NCBI GenBank assembly: GCA_000711775.1
Contig: ARYC01001187.1
Coordinates: 1 to 64,000 of the forward strand
Length of the DNA: 64,000 bases
From: Oxytricha trifallax
Taxonomy: Eukaryota > Ciliophora > Spirotrichea > Sporadotrichida > Oxytrichidae
Direction of reading: 5' to 3'
The notes beneath the pieces are model-generated. The model saw only the letters and a list, made by a program, of their open reading frames with translations, did no database searches and had not been told where the DNA came from. Of this stretch, positions 20,831 through 33,647 are shown piece by piece. The translations under genes and the position numbers were made by a program. How positions within the stretch are numbered: position 1 is the first letter of the stretch; every line of letters begins with the position of its first letter.

Positions 20831-22588
20831 ACTTTTTCTTCCCATGCATTAATTACTACAGTGTCCTGCTTACAAAAGAATCCTAATTCATTAGCTTTAA
20901 TTCCAGTTAAAAATTCTAAATCCTATAAGATAGAGAAATTTTGAACCTTATATATTCTTATTAAATAATATGATGTAGAGAGGTCAACCTTCTTCAAGAA
21001 GTTGAAGGTACCTCTTAACTTTATGTAGAATAAACCTAATTCTTGGAAGAACTTACTTTCTAGTTAGAAGCGAAAATGATGGTATTAAGCTGAATGTTTA
21101 ATGAATGCCACCACTTACTACTCTGAAAGAAGTTCTCTGTTATCCTTAAGTTAAATTTAAAGCATTTGCAATTGTTTATTCAGGTTTTATATGCTCTTGA
21201 TTGTACACTCTAAACTAAGATCATTAATTTTCTATTAACTTGCAGTTATGATTTAAAAATACACATCGCATTCGATGATTAAACTTTAATTTATATAATT
21301 TAATCATTCTTACTATGACTTTATGCTTTCCTAACAATCTTTCTTAACTATATATTAAATTATATATTCTTCCTTACATTTAATTATTAATAAACCTTCA
21401 TCTATATTTCATTCATTAACATCATAATCAAAAAAATAAATATATATTTTATAAGAATGGTAAATTTAAACAAAAATACGATTCTTGGAATTCGAAATTT
21501 AATTATAAAAGGAAGAGCAAATTATAATAAATTTTATAATAAGAGGGTAAATAAATTCGAATAGATTTCATTTAAGTGTGTGAAATATAGCTAATTTTAT
21601 TCGTAATTATATATTTAATGAAAAGAAAGCATCGTGAATATTATTTCAGAATTAATCATATTAAGATTGAAATAGAGCAGATAAACTGATTAATTAGCTT
21701 CATTGTACCATATATGATATAATTTAAAAATAATAAAATAAAGCATTTTACTAGATTAATAGTGTAGCTATCTATAATTTGACAACAAAAATCTAAATAA
21801 AAAATAAAAATTGTGAATAATAAATATTGTTTAAATTAACAAAATAATAATGAAAGTTATTTGTGAATCAATTGTCAGATGTTGTCTATATGTAAGAATT
21901 GTTAATACAGCATTAGTAGTTTAATTCATTAAGGTATTGTAAGATCGTGCTGACATAAGTTCATCCCCACACTTTTATTTCGCCTCTTTTTTCCTACTTA
22001 TTTATTAATTAAGTCAAATAATAATAATAAAACAAATTATTTAGTATAAATCATATTTTGACATTTGAGAGGAGAATTTGAATCTCAAAGTATTTAATAT
22101 TTACAAAAAAACAATCATATAAATTGATGAGATACTCAACTACATTATTAGGCAAGAATTGTAGATATCTTTTCATTTTAAATGAAGAATAGTAAGCTTA
22201 ATCCAATATAAAATTTCTCACTTTGGCCTATTTGGTTTTATTTTATATTATTAAATTTAAAATAAATTAAATGAATTAAATATATTATACAAGTCTTTCG
22301 CTTTTTTTTACATAAGTCACTGATTTATTAGTACTCAGTAATGTTAATTTCCTCTCATCAATAACAAATGGAAACTTTCTATTCTATATCTTCCTTTTAA
22401 TTTGTCCCTATTATTCTTTCAAATCTGTATATTTATTAATTACAAGTAAAACTAAAAGAATTCGTCGCACTGCTTTTTACTTTTTGCCAATAGCTTTTTA
22501 GTAATCATTATGAGTCACCAGCTTTAATCGCCTACCACATAAATCATTATACATTTATTTCATTCTATGTGTTTGGTATTTTAAAACC
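20831..22588. other. Mostly AT-rich, weak coding scraps only
   Basis: Beyond about 21100 the composition drops to about 22% GC with no convincing frames. 20831-21100 holds short frames that could be continuation segments of the gene to the left. Confidence 0.4.
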
Positions 22589-22990
22589 TCATTTGACTCT
22601 CTCAACAGCAATATTGCTACTGATAAGACACAGGAGAGAAACATTAAGTTTAGATAGAGTCTATTTTGTATCTGCTGAATGAATGCCTCTCATTGCTTAA
22701 TGATTAATCACATCGAAACATTCATCTGCATCATACACTGTTATTAAATTAAAACAAGTTATTAATAGATTTGTTATATCTGTAACCTATATTTCGGAAT
22801 AAAATCATTAAACCATATCTTCAGCTGTCGGTCTTGATTCATACAGAGCATTTAAATTAAAATAACGGTATTTAAACAAGCTTGATCTTTGCGACAAGAG
22901 CTCAACTAGTTCAGTTTGCTTGCTCATTAAGCTATGTGGAGTCTTAATGACTATTATTGGTTATTCAACAGCATTTATTGGTAAAAAATA
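22589..22990 (-). pseudogene. Coding segment with two in-frame TGAs
   Basis: One minus-strand frame reads INAVEQPIIVIKTPHSLMSK, then QTELVELLSQRSSLFKYRYF, then NLNALYESRPTAEDMVQ, a TGA (22805-22807), FYSEIQVTDITNLLITCFNL, then ITVYDADECFDVINHQAMRG, then IHSADTKQTLSKLNVSLLCL, then ISSNIAVERVK and a second TGA (22589-22591), after which the same frame still looks coding. About 35% GC. The stops in an otherwise clean frame suggest a decayed gene copy, or short eliminated inserts carrying the TGAs. Family not recognised. Confidence 0.5.
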
Positions 22991-24862
22991 ATATATAGGT
23001 GCATAACATAATTCAAACAATTGAGGATTAAAGCAGTGTTGAGTTATTTATGCTTTATTGTATTAATATAAAAATGTTACCATATGTTATTTAATTATAT
23101 AGGGGTCTTTTAAGTTAATGATTTGACTAATTGATTATTAGTATTTATCAATTAACAAATATTCAAGGCTGTCAATATCCCAAGGTGGATAATATTGATT
23201 TTTTATTTTATTTATTTATTTCATTTTAGTAGTTGTGAAATTAATTAATTTCTTATAGATTATCAAATATTGATATAGTGGAACATTTAACTCATTCAAA
23301 TATTTCAGAATTATTCATTTTTAACTAATAACTAGTTTACATTTTAGCAATTAAAATTACAATTTACCCCTACATATTAATTGCTTAACTTCATGTCACT
23401 CCAGGCAAGTGTAAATGATTACTGTATTTACCTGATTTTTAATCTTAATTTTAATTAAATATTGAAATTTTTTGCTTTATAGGAATGTTTTAATAAGTAA
23501 TTGCATGACATTATTTATATATATATATATATACTAAGTCACATCAAATTAGAATATGATTTAAAAATTATTGGTATTATTCTAAATATGTTGTTTATAG
23601 AATTGTAGTTATGTATTTGTTTGATTATCATACACTATTGTTATTTATAGATAATTAAGTGAAACTTTTTGTGCTTGGGTGATGAATGATTGGTTGAAAA
23701 ACCACAACAGTAGTTGACCTAAGAATTAAATAGGTGACTGTATAAACAGAAAATAGTAAGTAGAATATATAATAAATTAGTTCTTTTAAATATTAAATTA
23801 CAATTTAGCTCTAGAATAAGACCAGTATAAGTAAAATAATAAATTTGTAATACTTATAAAGTAAATTATGTCCTTTTAACTGATGTTCATGAAAATAGAA
23901 TAGCTTAGATTACAGGAAATCTCTAACATGTGTCTCATAAAAACGAGTTAATTATTTATTTTTGAGTTTTTGAGTAGCTCAATTATAAATTTTTTTCAAG
24001 ATAAGAAATGGAAGTGTGTCAAAGAGTCGAAATATTTTTAGAATGCTTATATAGGATAGCTTATTATAAAGTAAAAAAGAAACTATTCTTTCATGTTACT
24101 AATTAAGAAAAAAAGAATAATCATCCTTCTTTATAAGATAAATAAACTGGCTAATAAAATAGACACAAGATACATGGAAAATAGGTAGTGTAGAGAAATT
24201 CATATTCAATTTTAATATATGATAATAACTGCTATGAATTTATTCTTGTTTGATTAAATGCAAAAAACTGCTTTTTAAATAAAAATATATAACGATTTAG
24301 TGAAATATTCTAAAATGATTACTATTTAATCTTTAAAATAAAGTTTAAATAGCGATAAACACAGAAGAAATGTAATCAGCTTCATTTTTATTTTCTTTAT
24401 TCATTATTCCTATCAGTTTTGATATTGACTCTAACGATCCTTTTTCTTTTTTTTGATTGCTATATTTTTTTCACAACAAAGCTATCAAGAAGTATAGACC
24501 TTATTTTTACAAAAGTAAATAGAAAGACTTAACTAACATAACTAAGCCCAAGGATTTATCATATCTGCAGGATCAGCATTTCTTTCTTTGCCAATAACCT
24601 ATATACTGGAGAGAATTTGATTAGATGTGACTGAGTACAATATTATCGATCATGAATTCATGATTTTAAAAATAAATAATTGTTCAGTTATTAGTTATAT
24701 TCATTAATAAATTCTGTTTTTAATAAAAAATCAATTAATCTATAGCATAAACATAGCATTAACTCACTTAAGAATCAATACCTCTGTATATAAAATCTAA
24801 AAAGTCAATTGTTCAGAAATTTAAATACATAAAATTGCAAAGTGTACCTATAATGAATACTT
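22991..24862. other. AT-rich spacer, no gene seen
   Basis: About 22% GC. A (TA)n run occurs at about 23517-23533. No supported gene. Confidence 0.5.
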
Positions 24863-24865
24863 ATT

Positions 24866-25416
24866 TAGCTAAAATAGCATATTTTGAGTAAATTAATTAA
24901 GTAAATTAAGATTACACATTTCTCTATATTAATATTTATTTATTTATATTTTTAGGTACTCTACCGCATTAGAGCTGTTTTGCGGTAGAGTACCTTAATT
25001 ATATTAATTTTATAATAAATTAAATTTAAATGCTAGGAATAAAAATGAAATAATTTCTCTATAAAAAGTAATATATAAAGTAAATAATATTAATAATTTA
25101 AAAAATTTAGCAATTTAATATTTGAAAAAACTGTAATCTTTACATAAAGTTGGAAAATTAAGCAAACTTTTTGATTTTCTCCCTCCTTTCATTTATAATA
25201 TTATATTAAATTACTTTTTATAGAGAAATTATTTCATTTTTATTCCTAGCATTTAAATTTAATTTATTATAAAATTAATATAATTAAGGTACTCTACCGC
25301 AAAACAGCTCTAATGCGGTAGAGTACCTAAAAATATAAATAAATAAATATTAATATAGAGAAATGTGTAATCTTAATTTACTTAATTAATTTACTCAAAA
25401 TATGCTATTTTAGCTA
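24866..25416. mobile_element. Palindromic MITE family 1, copy A (551 bp, ATT duplication)
   Basis: An almost perfect inverted repeat: each arm of about 220 bp starts TAGCTAAAATAGCATATTTT at the outside, around a short AT-rich centre. Each arm carries a second, smaller hairpin: GGTACTCTACCGCA, a 12-nt loop, then TGCGGTAGAGTACC. The 3-bp ATT flanks the element on both sides (24863-24865, 25417-25419). No coding capacity. Sister copies at 46617 and 60609. Confidence 0.9.
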
Positions 25417-25419
25417 ATT

Positions 25420-25824
25420 GCTCAAAATTAAGTATTTTTAATTACATTTTATGAATAAGGAGGCAATATCAACTCCAGTCCTATATCTCAAACAATATAT
25501 GGAAATTATTCATATTCATAATAGATTATAATAAAACTATTTATGAAGCTCTCTCTTCTAGATAATTAAAAATTTATGAATAAATTGAATTTAAATTATA
25601 AATTAAAATCTTTTTGCCCTAGTCCTGAGCCTCATTAAAAATGGTAAAATTCATCTATAAATAAATAACTTGAACTTTCCAAATATTATTAGCATAAGAT
25701 ACATACAACTTTCAAGGAGTCCAAATGACATGCTAAATATAATTTATGTAATTCTCATTATTTCACACTCGACAATTTTATTTTAAACTTTCACATAGGA
25801 ATTTGACATTTTACAATGATTTTT
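25420..25824. repeat. AT-rich; part of a diverged dispersed repeat
   Basis: About 25680-25910 resembles 49970-50220 in the same orientation (shared AACTTTCAxGGAGxxxxxAxGAC and a later TTTTGACATTTTACAATG-like block). Both copies are too diverged to define ends. No gene supported. Confidence 0.35.
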
Positions 25825-25899
25825 AGAAACTTCAAACCTCTAATATCTCAGGTATCTTTTCGAGGATAATTTTTTTGATATTGAAATTGAGTAGTTTTT

Positions 25900-26095
25900 A
25901 TTAAAAATATGATTACAAACTTTTAAAATATATATATGTCAATAAAATAGTTTCATTTTCTTCATCTTAATCATCTATGTTGTATGTTTAGTCTTTTCCG
26001 TCTTCTATTTCTCTTTCTTTTTTGACATTTTGAATTCCCTGTTCGTTGTCGCCTTTTATCTTACCTGTGTAACCCCTTGATAAATATAAATGCTA
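25900..26095 (-). CDS. Coding segment with acidic tail
   Basis: A GC-richer patch (about 38% at 25990-26080) with a clean minus-strand frame: HLYLSRGYTGKIKGDNEQGI, then QNVKKEREIEDGKDQTYNID, then DDQDEENETILL. The charged composition resembles a C-terminal tail of a membrane or ribosome-associated protein, but no family is claimed. The frame runs on without TGA to about 25830, where it enters a dispersed repeat, so the true end is unclear. A second frame on the same strand is also open over part of the stretch. Confidence 0.4.
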
Positions 26096-26289
26096 GAAAT
26101 ATGATTGTTACTTTCATTTTTATTGAATTGCACATTGAAGCCAGACATATTTTTTAATTATTAATCTCTTTATTATATTTATTTAAAATAATTAAATTTT
26201 TTAAAAAATTATTGTAGAAATAAAAATAACAAAGTTATTAATAAAATAACACTGCGTAGATATTTACTAATCTTATGTTAAACTATGTC

Positions 26290-26800
26290 CCATATTTAAT
26301 ATTCATATATGGAACTTACTAATATAATATATTTTACAATTATAATACATTCTAATTGATTATAAATATGTATATTTCCTGAAATTGTTTTTATTTTTAT
26401 AATTAATAAAATTTCTTTGAAAAGTTCTTGTAATAAAAAACTCTCGAGATTAATATTATGGTAATTTTATCTTTACCTTAGTAGCTACAGATAGAAACTT
26501 CAATTTAGATGGCTACTTACTTTATTACTGTAAGGAATCAGGTCGTTTGATTTTTATATCCAAAAGCTCAAGTTTTTTTTATTATTTTCACTGTTATTGA
26601 GAGGGAAAACATTTACTTAATGATATTGATTCATAAATATAGCTATCTCAGAGATTTCTACTACACATTCAATTTTCATATAAATAGAAGACAATCACAT
26701 TATATCTTTCCATTTTTCGAAGTTCTATCATGCTATCTTTGCTCTTGTTGTTGTGATATCTCTCAAGATTTGATTGGAAGTGTAAGTATTAGGTTGCTTT
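26290..26800 (-). CDS. Weak coding segments, minus strand
   Basis: Two minus-strand frames look coding: about 26800-26650 (ERYHNNKSKDSMIELRKMER…) and about 26580-26290 (ELLDIKIKRPDSLQQQSKQP…KLKFLSVATKVKIKL). They lie in different frames with AT-rich DNA between, as in an IES-split gene, but no pointer was found. The downstream half becomes very AT-rich. Confidence 0.3.
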
Positions 26801-28076
26801 GAATTTAGCATGCATTAGCATATGCAATTACTTAAAGCTATTATGCTTGTTATGTCTATATCATTTGATTTCTATATAATCCTGATGTAATCTAGTCAAT
26901 TTATTTACTCAATTAAAATTATAAGAATTAATAAAATTATAAGAATTAATAATATTTTTGTTTAAAAATAACAATACTTCAACTACAAGTTTATTAAGAT
27001 TAGTTTACATTGTTTAACGAATATATGGATGTTACGAGTTATTATATTAATATTTATATATGAATTTTTTATTTCGATAATTTAAATTAATATCATTTTT
27101 ATATATGAATAATCAATCGGAGATATAGATTCATTTCTCATAAAAAAAAGATTTTAGAAAATTAATAAAATATGTCAAATATTCAATGAATGAAAAGAAA
27201 TTGAATGACAAAACTATATTAGACAAAACTGATTCATATTAATTAATATCTTTCATATATAGTGACTTACTTAAATTCTTACCTCACTTTTAGCATTTAA
27301 TAGAAAAATTAATGTAAATTTTGTAATTTTTAATATTACTCGTGGAATTTTAATTATAACAAACTTTCATTCGACAACTTTGCATAAAAATAAGTTAACA
27401 ATGGTATTTTCACTGTACTATTCCTTTTATTCATTTTTTCCTACATCAAAAATCAAATATATTTAAATTATTTTTAAAAAATACATATAACTATCTGACT
27501 TAGTTGCATGAATTTCTCTGTTTTTGATTAGCTAAAGTAAATAATCAGTGAAATATTTTGCTATTTATTGAATTATTCGTTTATGAAATTTGATAGGCCA
27601 TTTCTTATTTAAACTATAATAGCTTCAAAATATCTCTACAAATCCTTATGTAGGCAGTTTTAGGAGATATATTGATTATATTTCAGGGTTTTAAGGATTA
27701 TAGTAAGGAAGACTCATAAAGCTAAAATATATATATGTGTTCATAATTACTTGTAATAAGGAATATTCACGAAATAACTCCGTTAAGAGAGAGAGTGTGA
27801 ATCGATACATTCAGAATTTAATATGAAAACAATCAATTTTCAAGCAAAATGAAATAGGCAAATATAAATATATTCTTATTGGAATTATAAATTTTTAAGG
27901 AAATATATTGAGGAATAGAATTGCAGATATGAAAATATACATATATATAAATATATAAGTACATTTAAAATTAAAATTTGTTTTGAATAAAATAATCAAA
28001 TAATAAGGTTGGATCAGAAATAATGCGCACAAAACTGTGAGCAAGAAATTTCAGAGCTTTGCCTATTAATTCATTA
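26801..28076. other. AT-rich spacer, no gene seen
   Basis: About 20% GC, including TA-rich runs near 27728 and 27940. Nothing supported. Confidence 0.5.
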
Positions 28077-28491
28077 TTGTAGGAATACATTTGATTTGGG
28101 AAAATGAATTAAAATTAAATTAATTAAATATTAAAAGCATGGCAGTTATAAAATCCAAAGTGACTCAAAATTCAAATCTTAGTCAATTCTACGGTAGATC
28201 CCGCAATTTTAGCTGTCCTTTACTATTGGCAATATTCCTGAATCATCCTAGGAAGCGAGATATTTTTATTTTGAGCTAACTCCCAAAAATAGTAAAAGAG
28301 GTTTTTCTCGCTTGGGAGTAGAGATAAAATCATTATGGCAATATCAACCACCGTCTTAATTTTAATGCGCTATCCAAAGAGTATAATATTGTTAAGGTTT
28401 GAAGACATTTTCCAAAAACATAACTGAGGTAATTAATAATTAATTAATTTTAATTTTATTTCATTTTCCCAAATCGAATGTATTCCTACAA
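28077..28491. mobile_element. MITE family 2, copy 2 (415 bp)
   Basis: Same ends and same internal sequence as the element at 4211 (TTGTAGGAATACATTTGATT … GAATGTATTCCTACAA), including the central ACGGTAGATCCC and GAAGCGAGATATTTTTAT blocks. The left flank is TA; the right flank is TT, so the duplication is not perfect here. Sits in AT-rich DNA with no recognisable gene around it. Confidence 0.8.
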
Positions 28492-29689
28492 TTATTAAGT
28501 ATGTGAAATGATTAAAATTAATAAGAAAAAAATATTAATAAAAGCAAAATAGTTAAAATAAATACATCAATCTATAAATTATTTGTATATTTTATAATTA
28601 TAATTTTCTTTATTAAATTTATTTGAGACAAATTTCCTAAAAATATAAATCATTATTAAAATATCTTTTTAATAAGTATTTAACATTAATTATCTTTAGC
28701 AGAAAATTTTAAGTACAAATTAAATTATAAAGAATAAAAACAGAAAAATACACTTCAACATTTATTAATAAAAATATTTATATATATATAAATTTTTATT
28801 TAACATTAGAAATGATTAATTTATAAAATAATAAATGAATATTTATAAATGTCAACAGTTTAAAATTAAATAATTGTTTTAAATATTAGTATTTATGACA
28901 TTATATTATTCTATACGATTTTTAATAAAACTATTTTTCATTACGAATAGTTTTTTAGATGGGACGGATTGCTGTGTTTGTCTGACCAGTAATTGCTGTT
29001 TGTTACTTAAAACTAGTAACCCCCATCTTACTATGGCTTCATTTGTGACTTAAAAGGTAAGTATTCATTGGAATTTTTTCAATCTATTAACAATTTGCTC
29101 AGGAGCTAACCAATTTTTAATTATAAAAAATGCGTAAACAAAATATATAAGGAAAAAAGATATAGATGCCAACAGACTTTAGGTTATTAAGAATAGTTTT
29201 TAACTTTAAGTTAATAAGAATAGTTTTTAAAATGCTAACAATAATTAATTAAAAATAGTTTTAATAAAATATGTATAGATTATATAAAAAAAAAATTACA
29301 AAATAAAGGACTTGGGCAAAAATATATTTTTAAAATAATAAAAATAAAATGTTTTGATCACCAAACAATAGTTAAAAATAAAAATCTCAAATTTTTATAT
29401 GAAAATCTAAATAAAAATAAACGAGTTTATAAAAAAAAAGATTTAACTATATATTAATATGAAATTGAAATAATAGCTTAGATATTTATGTGATCTGTAA
29501 GGAATATAAGTATAAAATTTAAAATAAATAAAATATTTTATTATTAATTAAAGCTCATGAAAATGACTACTCAGATACAAAAGGATTTATAAAATAATTT
29601 TAAAAATTATTTTATTTTATTGATATTAAATTGATGAGAAAATGACACTTTTGATGAGTAATTATTTAAAGCTTTCTACTATAGAAAAG
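28492..29689. other. AT-rich spacer; one small GC patch
   Basis: A patch at about 28955-29045 (GATGGGACGGATTGCTGTG … AGTAACCCCCATC) can pair at its ends and looks hairpin-like, but fits no tRNA or snRNA pattern. The rest is about 18% GC. Confidence 0.4.
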
Positions 29690-30205
29690 TACTTCTCTCC
29701 AGGATTACTCAAAATGGGAAATACTACTTGTGAGACAGAGGAAACGTAAAAAGGCTGTCTCCTCGGGGTTAAATCATGTTATTACAGGAGTAAATTTTGT
29801 CCAATAGTATTTGGGCAAAATCTTTTTTAATGTATAACGTCCGATTACTAGTAATGCACGTTTCCCAAAAGAGTAGCAAGGTCTGCAATATATTGAAACT
29901 TACGCGAGCTATTTTTAGCAGGAGTAACTATGTAGCCTAGAATCTGGATATTCGAGATATTTTTCGATAGAGCCGAACTGTGCGCTACTGAAACTAGATA
30001 ATCCGGATGATGTAACTAGTTAAAACTTACTGTAATTGGATACCCCCGTTAAGTTCCTACATACTTTTGATGAAACAATATGCTACATGCCCCATTGATT
30101 CTGAAGCCCCGTATATTTAGCTTCATCCCTTAAGAATCACTATGCAAGACATAGTGTAACTAGTTACAGCACCCATAGTGTAACTAGTTACAGCGACCAT
30201 AGTAT
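29690..30205. repeat. GC-rich non-coding-looking island with GTAACTAGTTAC palindromes
   Basis: About 39% GC in a 20% GC background. The palindrome GTAACTAGTTAC occurs in a tandem pair of 24-bp units (CATAGTGTAACTAGTTACAG twice, 30149-30195), and a variant GTAACTAGTTAA at 30018. A minus-strand frame of about 115 codons is open but its residue use is poor. A diverged relative of the right half seems to lie at about 40105-40220 (GTAACTAGTTAA, TAGATACTCCTGTTGATGTA). Function unknown. Confidence 0.45.
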
Positions 30206-32090
30206 CTTGCTTAAGATGAAAATAATTCGATCAAATTATAAATTATTTATATAAAATGAACATTCAAATGATGATTACATTAAAATAAATTAAAACAACT
30301 TAAGTTAAACTAATATATTGTTATATTTTTAACTTTAGATTTATCAGGTATTTTGGGTTTGTAAAAATTATGTTAGTTATCTAATATTTACTTATTAATA
30401 ATTTAATATATTTTTTTAGTAAGTTTTAGTACATTTTGTCAAAATGTACAAATATATTTGAAAAAATTTATTTTAAATTAATATGTTATAACTGTTATTT
30501 ATAGCATAAATTTTCAAATTCTTTCGTTAAATTATAATACTGTATGATAAAAAATTAATAAGGTAAAATAAAAACAAGGTCTAAGGAACTTTTATGTCAA
30601 AATGAAGTATCATTTACTCAATTATGATCTTTCATAAAATATTATGTGGATAAGTAAGAGAATTTATAAATAAATTTATGTAAATTTATCAATAAAATTA
30701 AACAAAAATTGAAAATTTAAGGCAATTAAAAAAGCTGGGCAATATTTCTCGTTTGCCTTACAAAAAATAAATATAGCTTCTAATTTATGTTCAAGTTTTT
30801 CAAATATTATAATTATTCAAATTAGTTACTTTATTATTTCTAATAATTCGACAAATATTTAAATTTTTACCAATTTTTTATATAATTTTAGAAATAAATA
30901 AAATAATATTTAATTTGAAATTTCAGCTCCTTGAAAATTGTATGCATCTTACGCCAAACACACTCGCAAGCCAAAATAATTTATTTATATACGAACTGCA
31001 CCACTTTCTAGGGAGGTCAAATCTTGGACAAAAATATATTTTCAAAAATACCTGTAACATAGATAATAATACTAAACAACATCTTATCAAAAATACTAGT
31101 TTTATATTTGAAAAATTTAAGGATCAAATCAAACCTATTTACTTATATAAAATTCATAGGTTCATAGTGTTTGGAAATATATAATTTTGAATTGAATCTA
31201 TTTCATAACAATAATTATTATTAACAATTATGTTGCTCAATTCTAATAAATTAATTTAAAGTTCTAATATAAAAGATTATCTAATTTTTCCAAAAGCAAA
31301 AGAATTTTGTAAGATTTTAAAGTTCGACAATCTAAAAGCTTGAAAACCCATTGTAATATATGATTAAATTTTATAAGTAAAAATTGTATCAATATTCAGA
31401 AACTCAAATTTTTCATTAAGTGAAAAAAGTGTATCGGCATTGAAAATTTTATTTAAAGTTTATCATGGAGCTTCTTGAGTCATTTTATTTTTATTAATTT
31501 TTAAGTCATAAATTTTTGTACTTCCCTAATACTCTGATTCTTAAATTATCATATCTATCCATATTCTCATCAAAGATTTAGTCGATTACAGTTTTATTTA
31601 TATGAATATAATGATAAAATTTTTGAGAGTTAAATTTTATCAATTCTGTATTGCTTTGGCATCCCATAATAATTTATAGATACTATTTAAATATATATAG
31701 GCATAAAAATAATAAATAAATATAAATAGCAAATGATTTATTAGTGTTTATCTTTTATAAATTTTCTGATGATAAAATAAAAATGTTTAGCTGTTTCAGA
31801 TAAAAATATATATATGAACTTTATCTTAAATTCCCTTGGTCAAATCAGGATTCCCTTTTATCCACATAAATTACAAAATAATAGACATCAAATATGAATA
31901 ATTAACCTAATTATAAATTTTTACATGTTTTAAATTTCTGTTTTTATTAATAGTTTGATTTTAGCGAATTTTTAATTTTGAATAGAAAAATATATATTAT
32001 TTAATTATATGGTTATATTTATTTATATTTAAATTATGGAAAAATCAAATATATAAGAATCTCTATATTTATTAAAATAAAGCGCTAAAA
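30206..32090. other. AT-rich; one 89-codon frame of doubtful meaning
   Basis: 30915-31195 (+) is open without TAA, TAG or TGA for about 89 codons (ELHHFLGRSNLGQKYIFKNT…), which is unusual in 20% GC DNA and could be a small gene or segment, but starts with no ATG in context and has no recognised family. The rest shows nothing. Confidence 0.3.
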
Positions 32091-32249
32091 ATGCAAAGGA
32101 ACTTGGAGACAGCTATATCAGAAAGAAAAAGTGAATATTATGGATTAATTCAAAAAGCAATAAAATATAATGAAGAAGAAGAAAAATATTATGATGAAGA
32201 GGAAATAAACGCTCTTATGACTACTTATCTTAATCACGAATAAATATGA
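32091..32249 (+). CDS. Small acidic protein, 52 aa
   Basis: ATG at 32091 to TGA at 32247-32249, with one TAA as Gln near the end. The product (MQRNLETAISERKSEYYGLI, then QKAIKYNEEEEKYYDEEEIN, then ALMTTYLNHEQI) is strongly charged and helical, with codon use unlike random AT-rich DNA. It stands alone in an AT-rich stretch, so it may be a small complete gene or one segment of a larger one. No family recognised. Confidence 0.5.
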
Positions 32250-33647
32250 AATTTTAATATAAAATTCTACATTACTTAGTACAATCTTTTTTATTATGTT
32301 TCTTAGAATAAATTTAACTTAAATGATAAGATAAGGGATTTATATATCAATACAAAACAAACGTAAATAATAAAAATTTGACATATTTTTAAAGTGAAGG
32401 ATAAATAAATCCCTATTATTTAAAAAACACTTATAAATATAGTAATATTTTAAAATTTAAAACTGCATTTTTATTTTAAAATTAAAAGATTTAATAATTA
32501 AATATAAATGAGTGATTTGCCAAGTAGAAACTCTTTTTAGAAGAATAAAATCCTGATATGCTTCTTTGTTAACTAATTGTATTAAAGGAGTCACAGATGT
32601 TGAAATTAATTTTATGTAATGTAAAGTGATTATACCATAAATCAATTCTGTTTTAAATAATTAAATTGATGATATACTATTAAGTAACTTTAAATAAGGT
32701 TTTTTGTTTTCTAGATTCGAAATATGAAGCAAGTTTTTACAATTAAATTTTATAATTCTTCTTTTATCACAGAAATTAACCTCGGGTTAGTCTACCTCCC
32801 ATTTAAATAATGAAATTTTTACATTCAATCATAATATATTTATTAGTACAAATATTCATTTTGTTTTGAAACTATATATATAAATTAAAAATAATTTAAA
32901 ACAAATCAGTCAAATATATAAATTATGATATAACTGCTGGTATAAATAACCAATAATTGCTCTTAGAAATTATAAAAGTTAGCTTGCAGAACATAAATTA
33001 ATTTAATATTAAGTTGTGGTCTTGATTTAGAAGTTTAATAAAACTACACATATTATTTATATGTTTATTTGCTTAGTATATAACATATGAGATTATAATC
33101 GTATATTTATATTATCAGGCATTTATTCATGATAGTGATGATTATTCTTTTAATATTCAACAGCTTTGAATACTTTTCAGTTATCAGGCTTTTGTTTTTA
33201 TTATATGCAGGTAATTTGTAAATGTAAAAGATATCTTATATTTATTTATATATTCATTTGTTAACTTTTGAGCCTATGTAAATTAAGGATTAACATTAAA
33301 GCAATTAAGTAATGACATTCAAATTCATCATAAATTTATAATTTCATTTATTAATTGATGCTTGATTTCGTCTTTCAATGCCATTCATACTTTCTTAGTT
33401 AATGATTACTCAGTCTGGAGTGTGTGAGTTTTTCTTTTCAATTTAACTTATCTTCCGCTTATTTTATTGATTTTTGGTTGAACAGTCTATAATTAAATTA
33501 TATTATCTCGATTAATGTCATTCATAAATTTGTTTGAAGAAAACTGAGTTGATTTTAATATACAATATTTTATTGTTTTTGATACATTTCTTCAATTAGG
33601 TATTGATTTTATGCATGTAAAACCAAAATAAATATGATTTCCTCTAA
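32250..33647. other. AT-rich spacer, no gene seen
   Basis: About 22% GC; no frames with coding composition except the immediate upstream edge of the next gene. Confidence 0.45.

Noticed and set aside
22800-22810. TGA read as Trp or Cys in this organism
   Set aside because: The giant gene shows about 2,250 codons without TGA and the TBE, LINE and small genes end on TGA; the exceptions are better explained as decay or unremoved inserts.
23517-23533. (TA)n runs here and at 39.88, 40.61 and 48.32 kb as functional elements
   Set aside because: Simple microsatellites expected in about 20% GC DNA; no association with gene boundaries was seen.
28955-29045. tRNA or snRNA in the small GC-rich patch
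   Set aside because: The ends can pair but there is no TTC-arm consensus, no anticodon arm of correct size and no Sm-like site.
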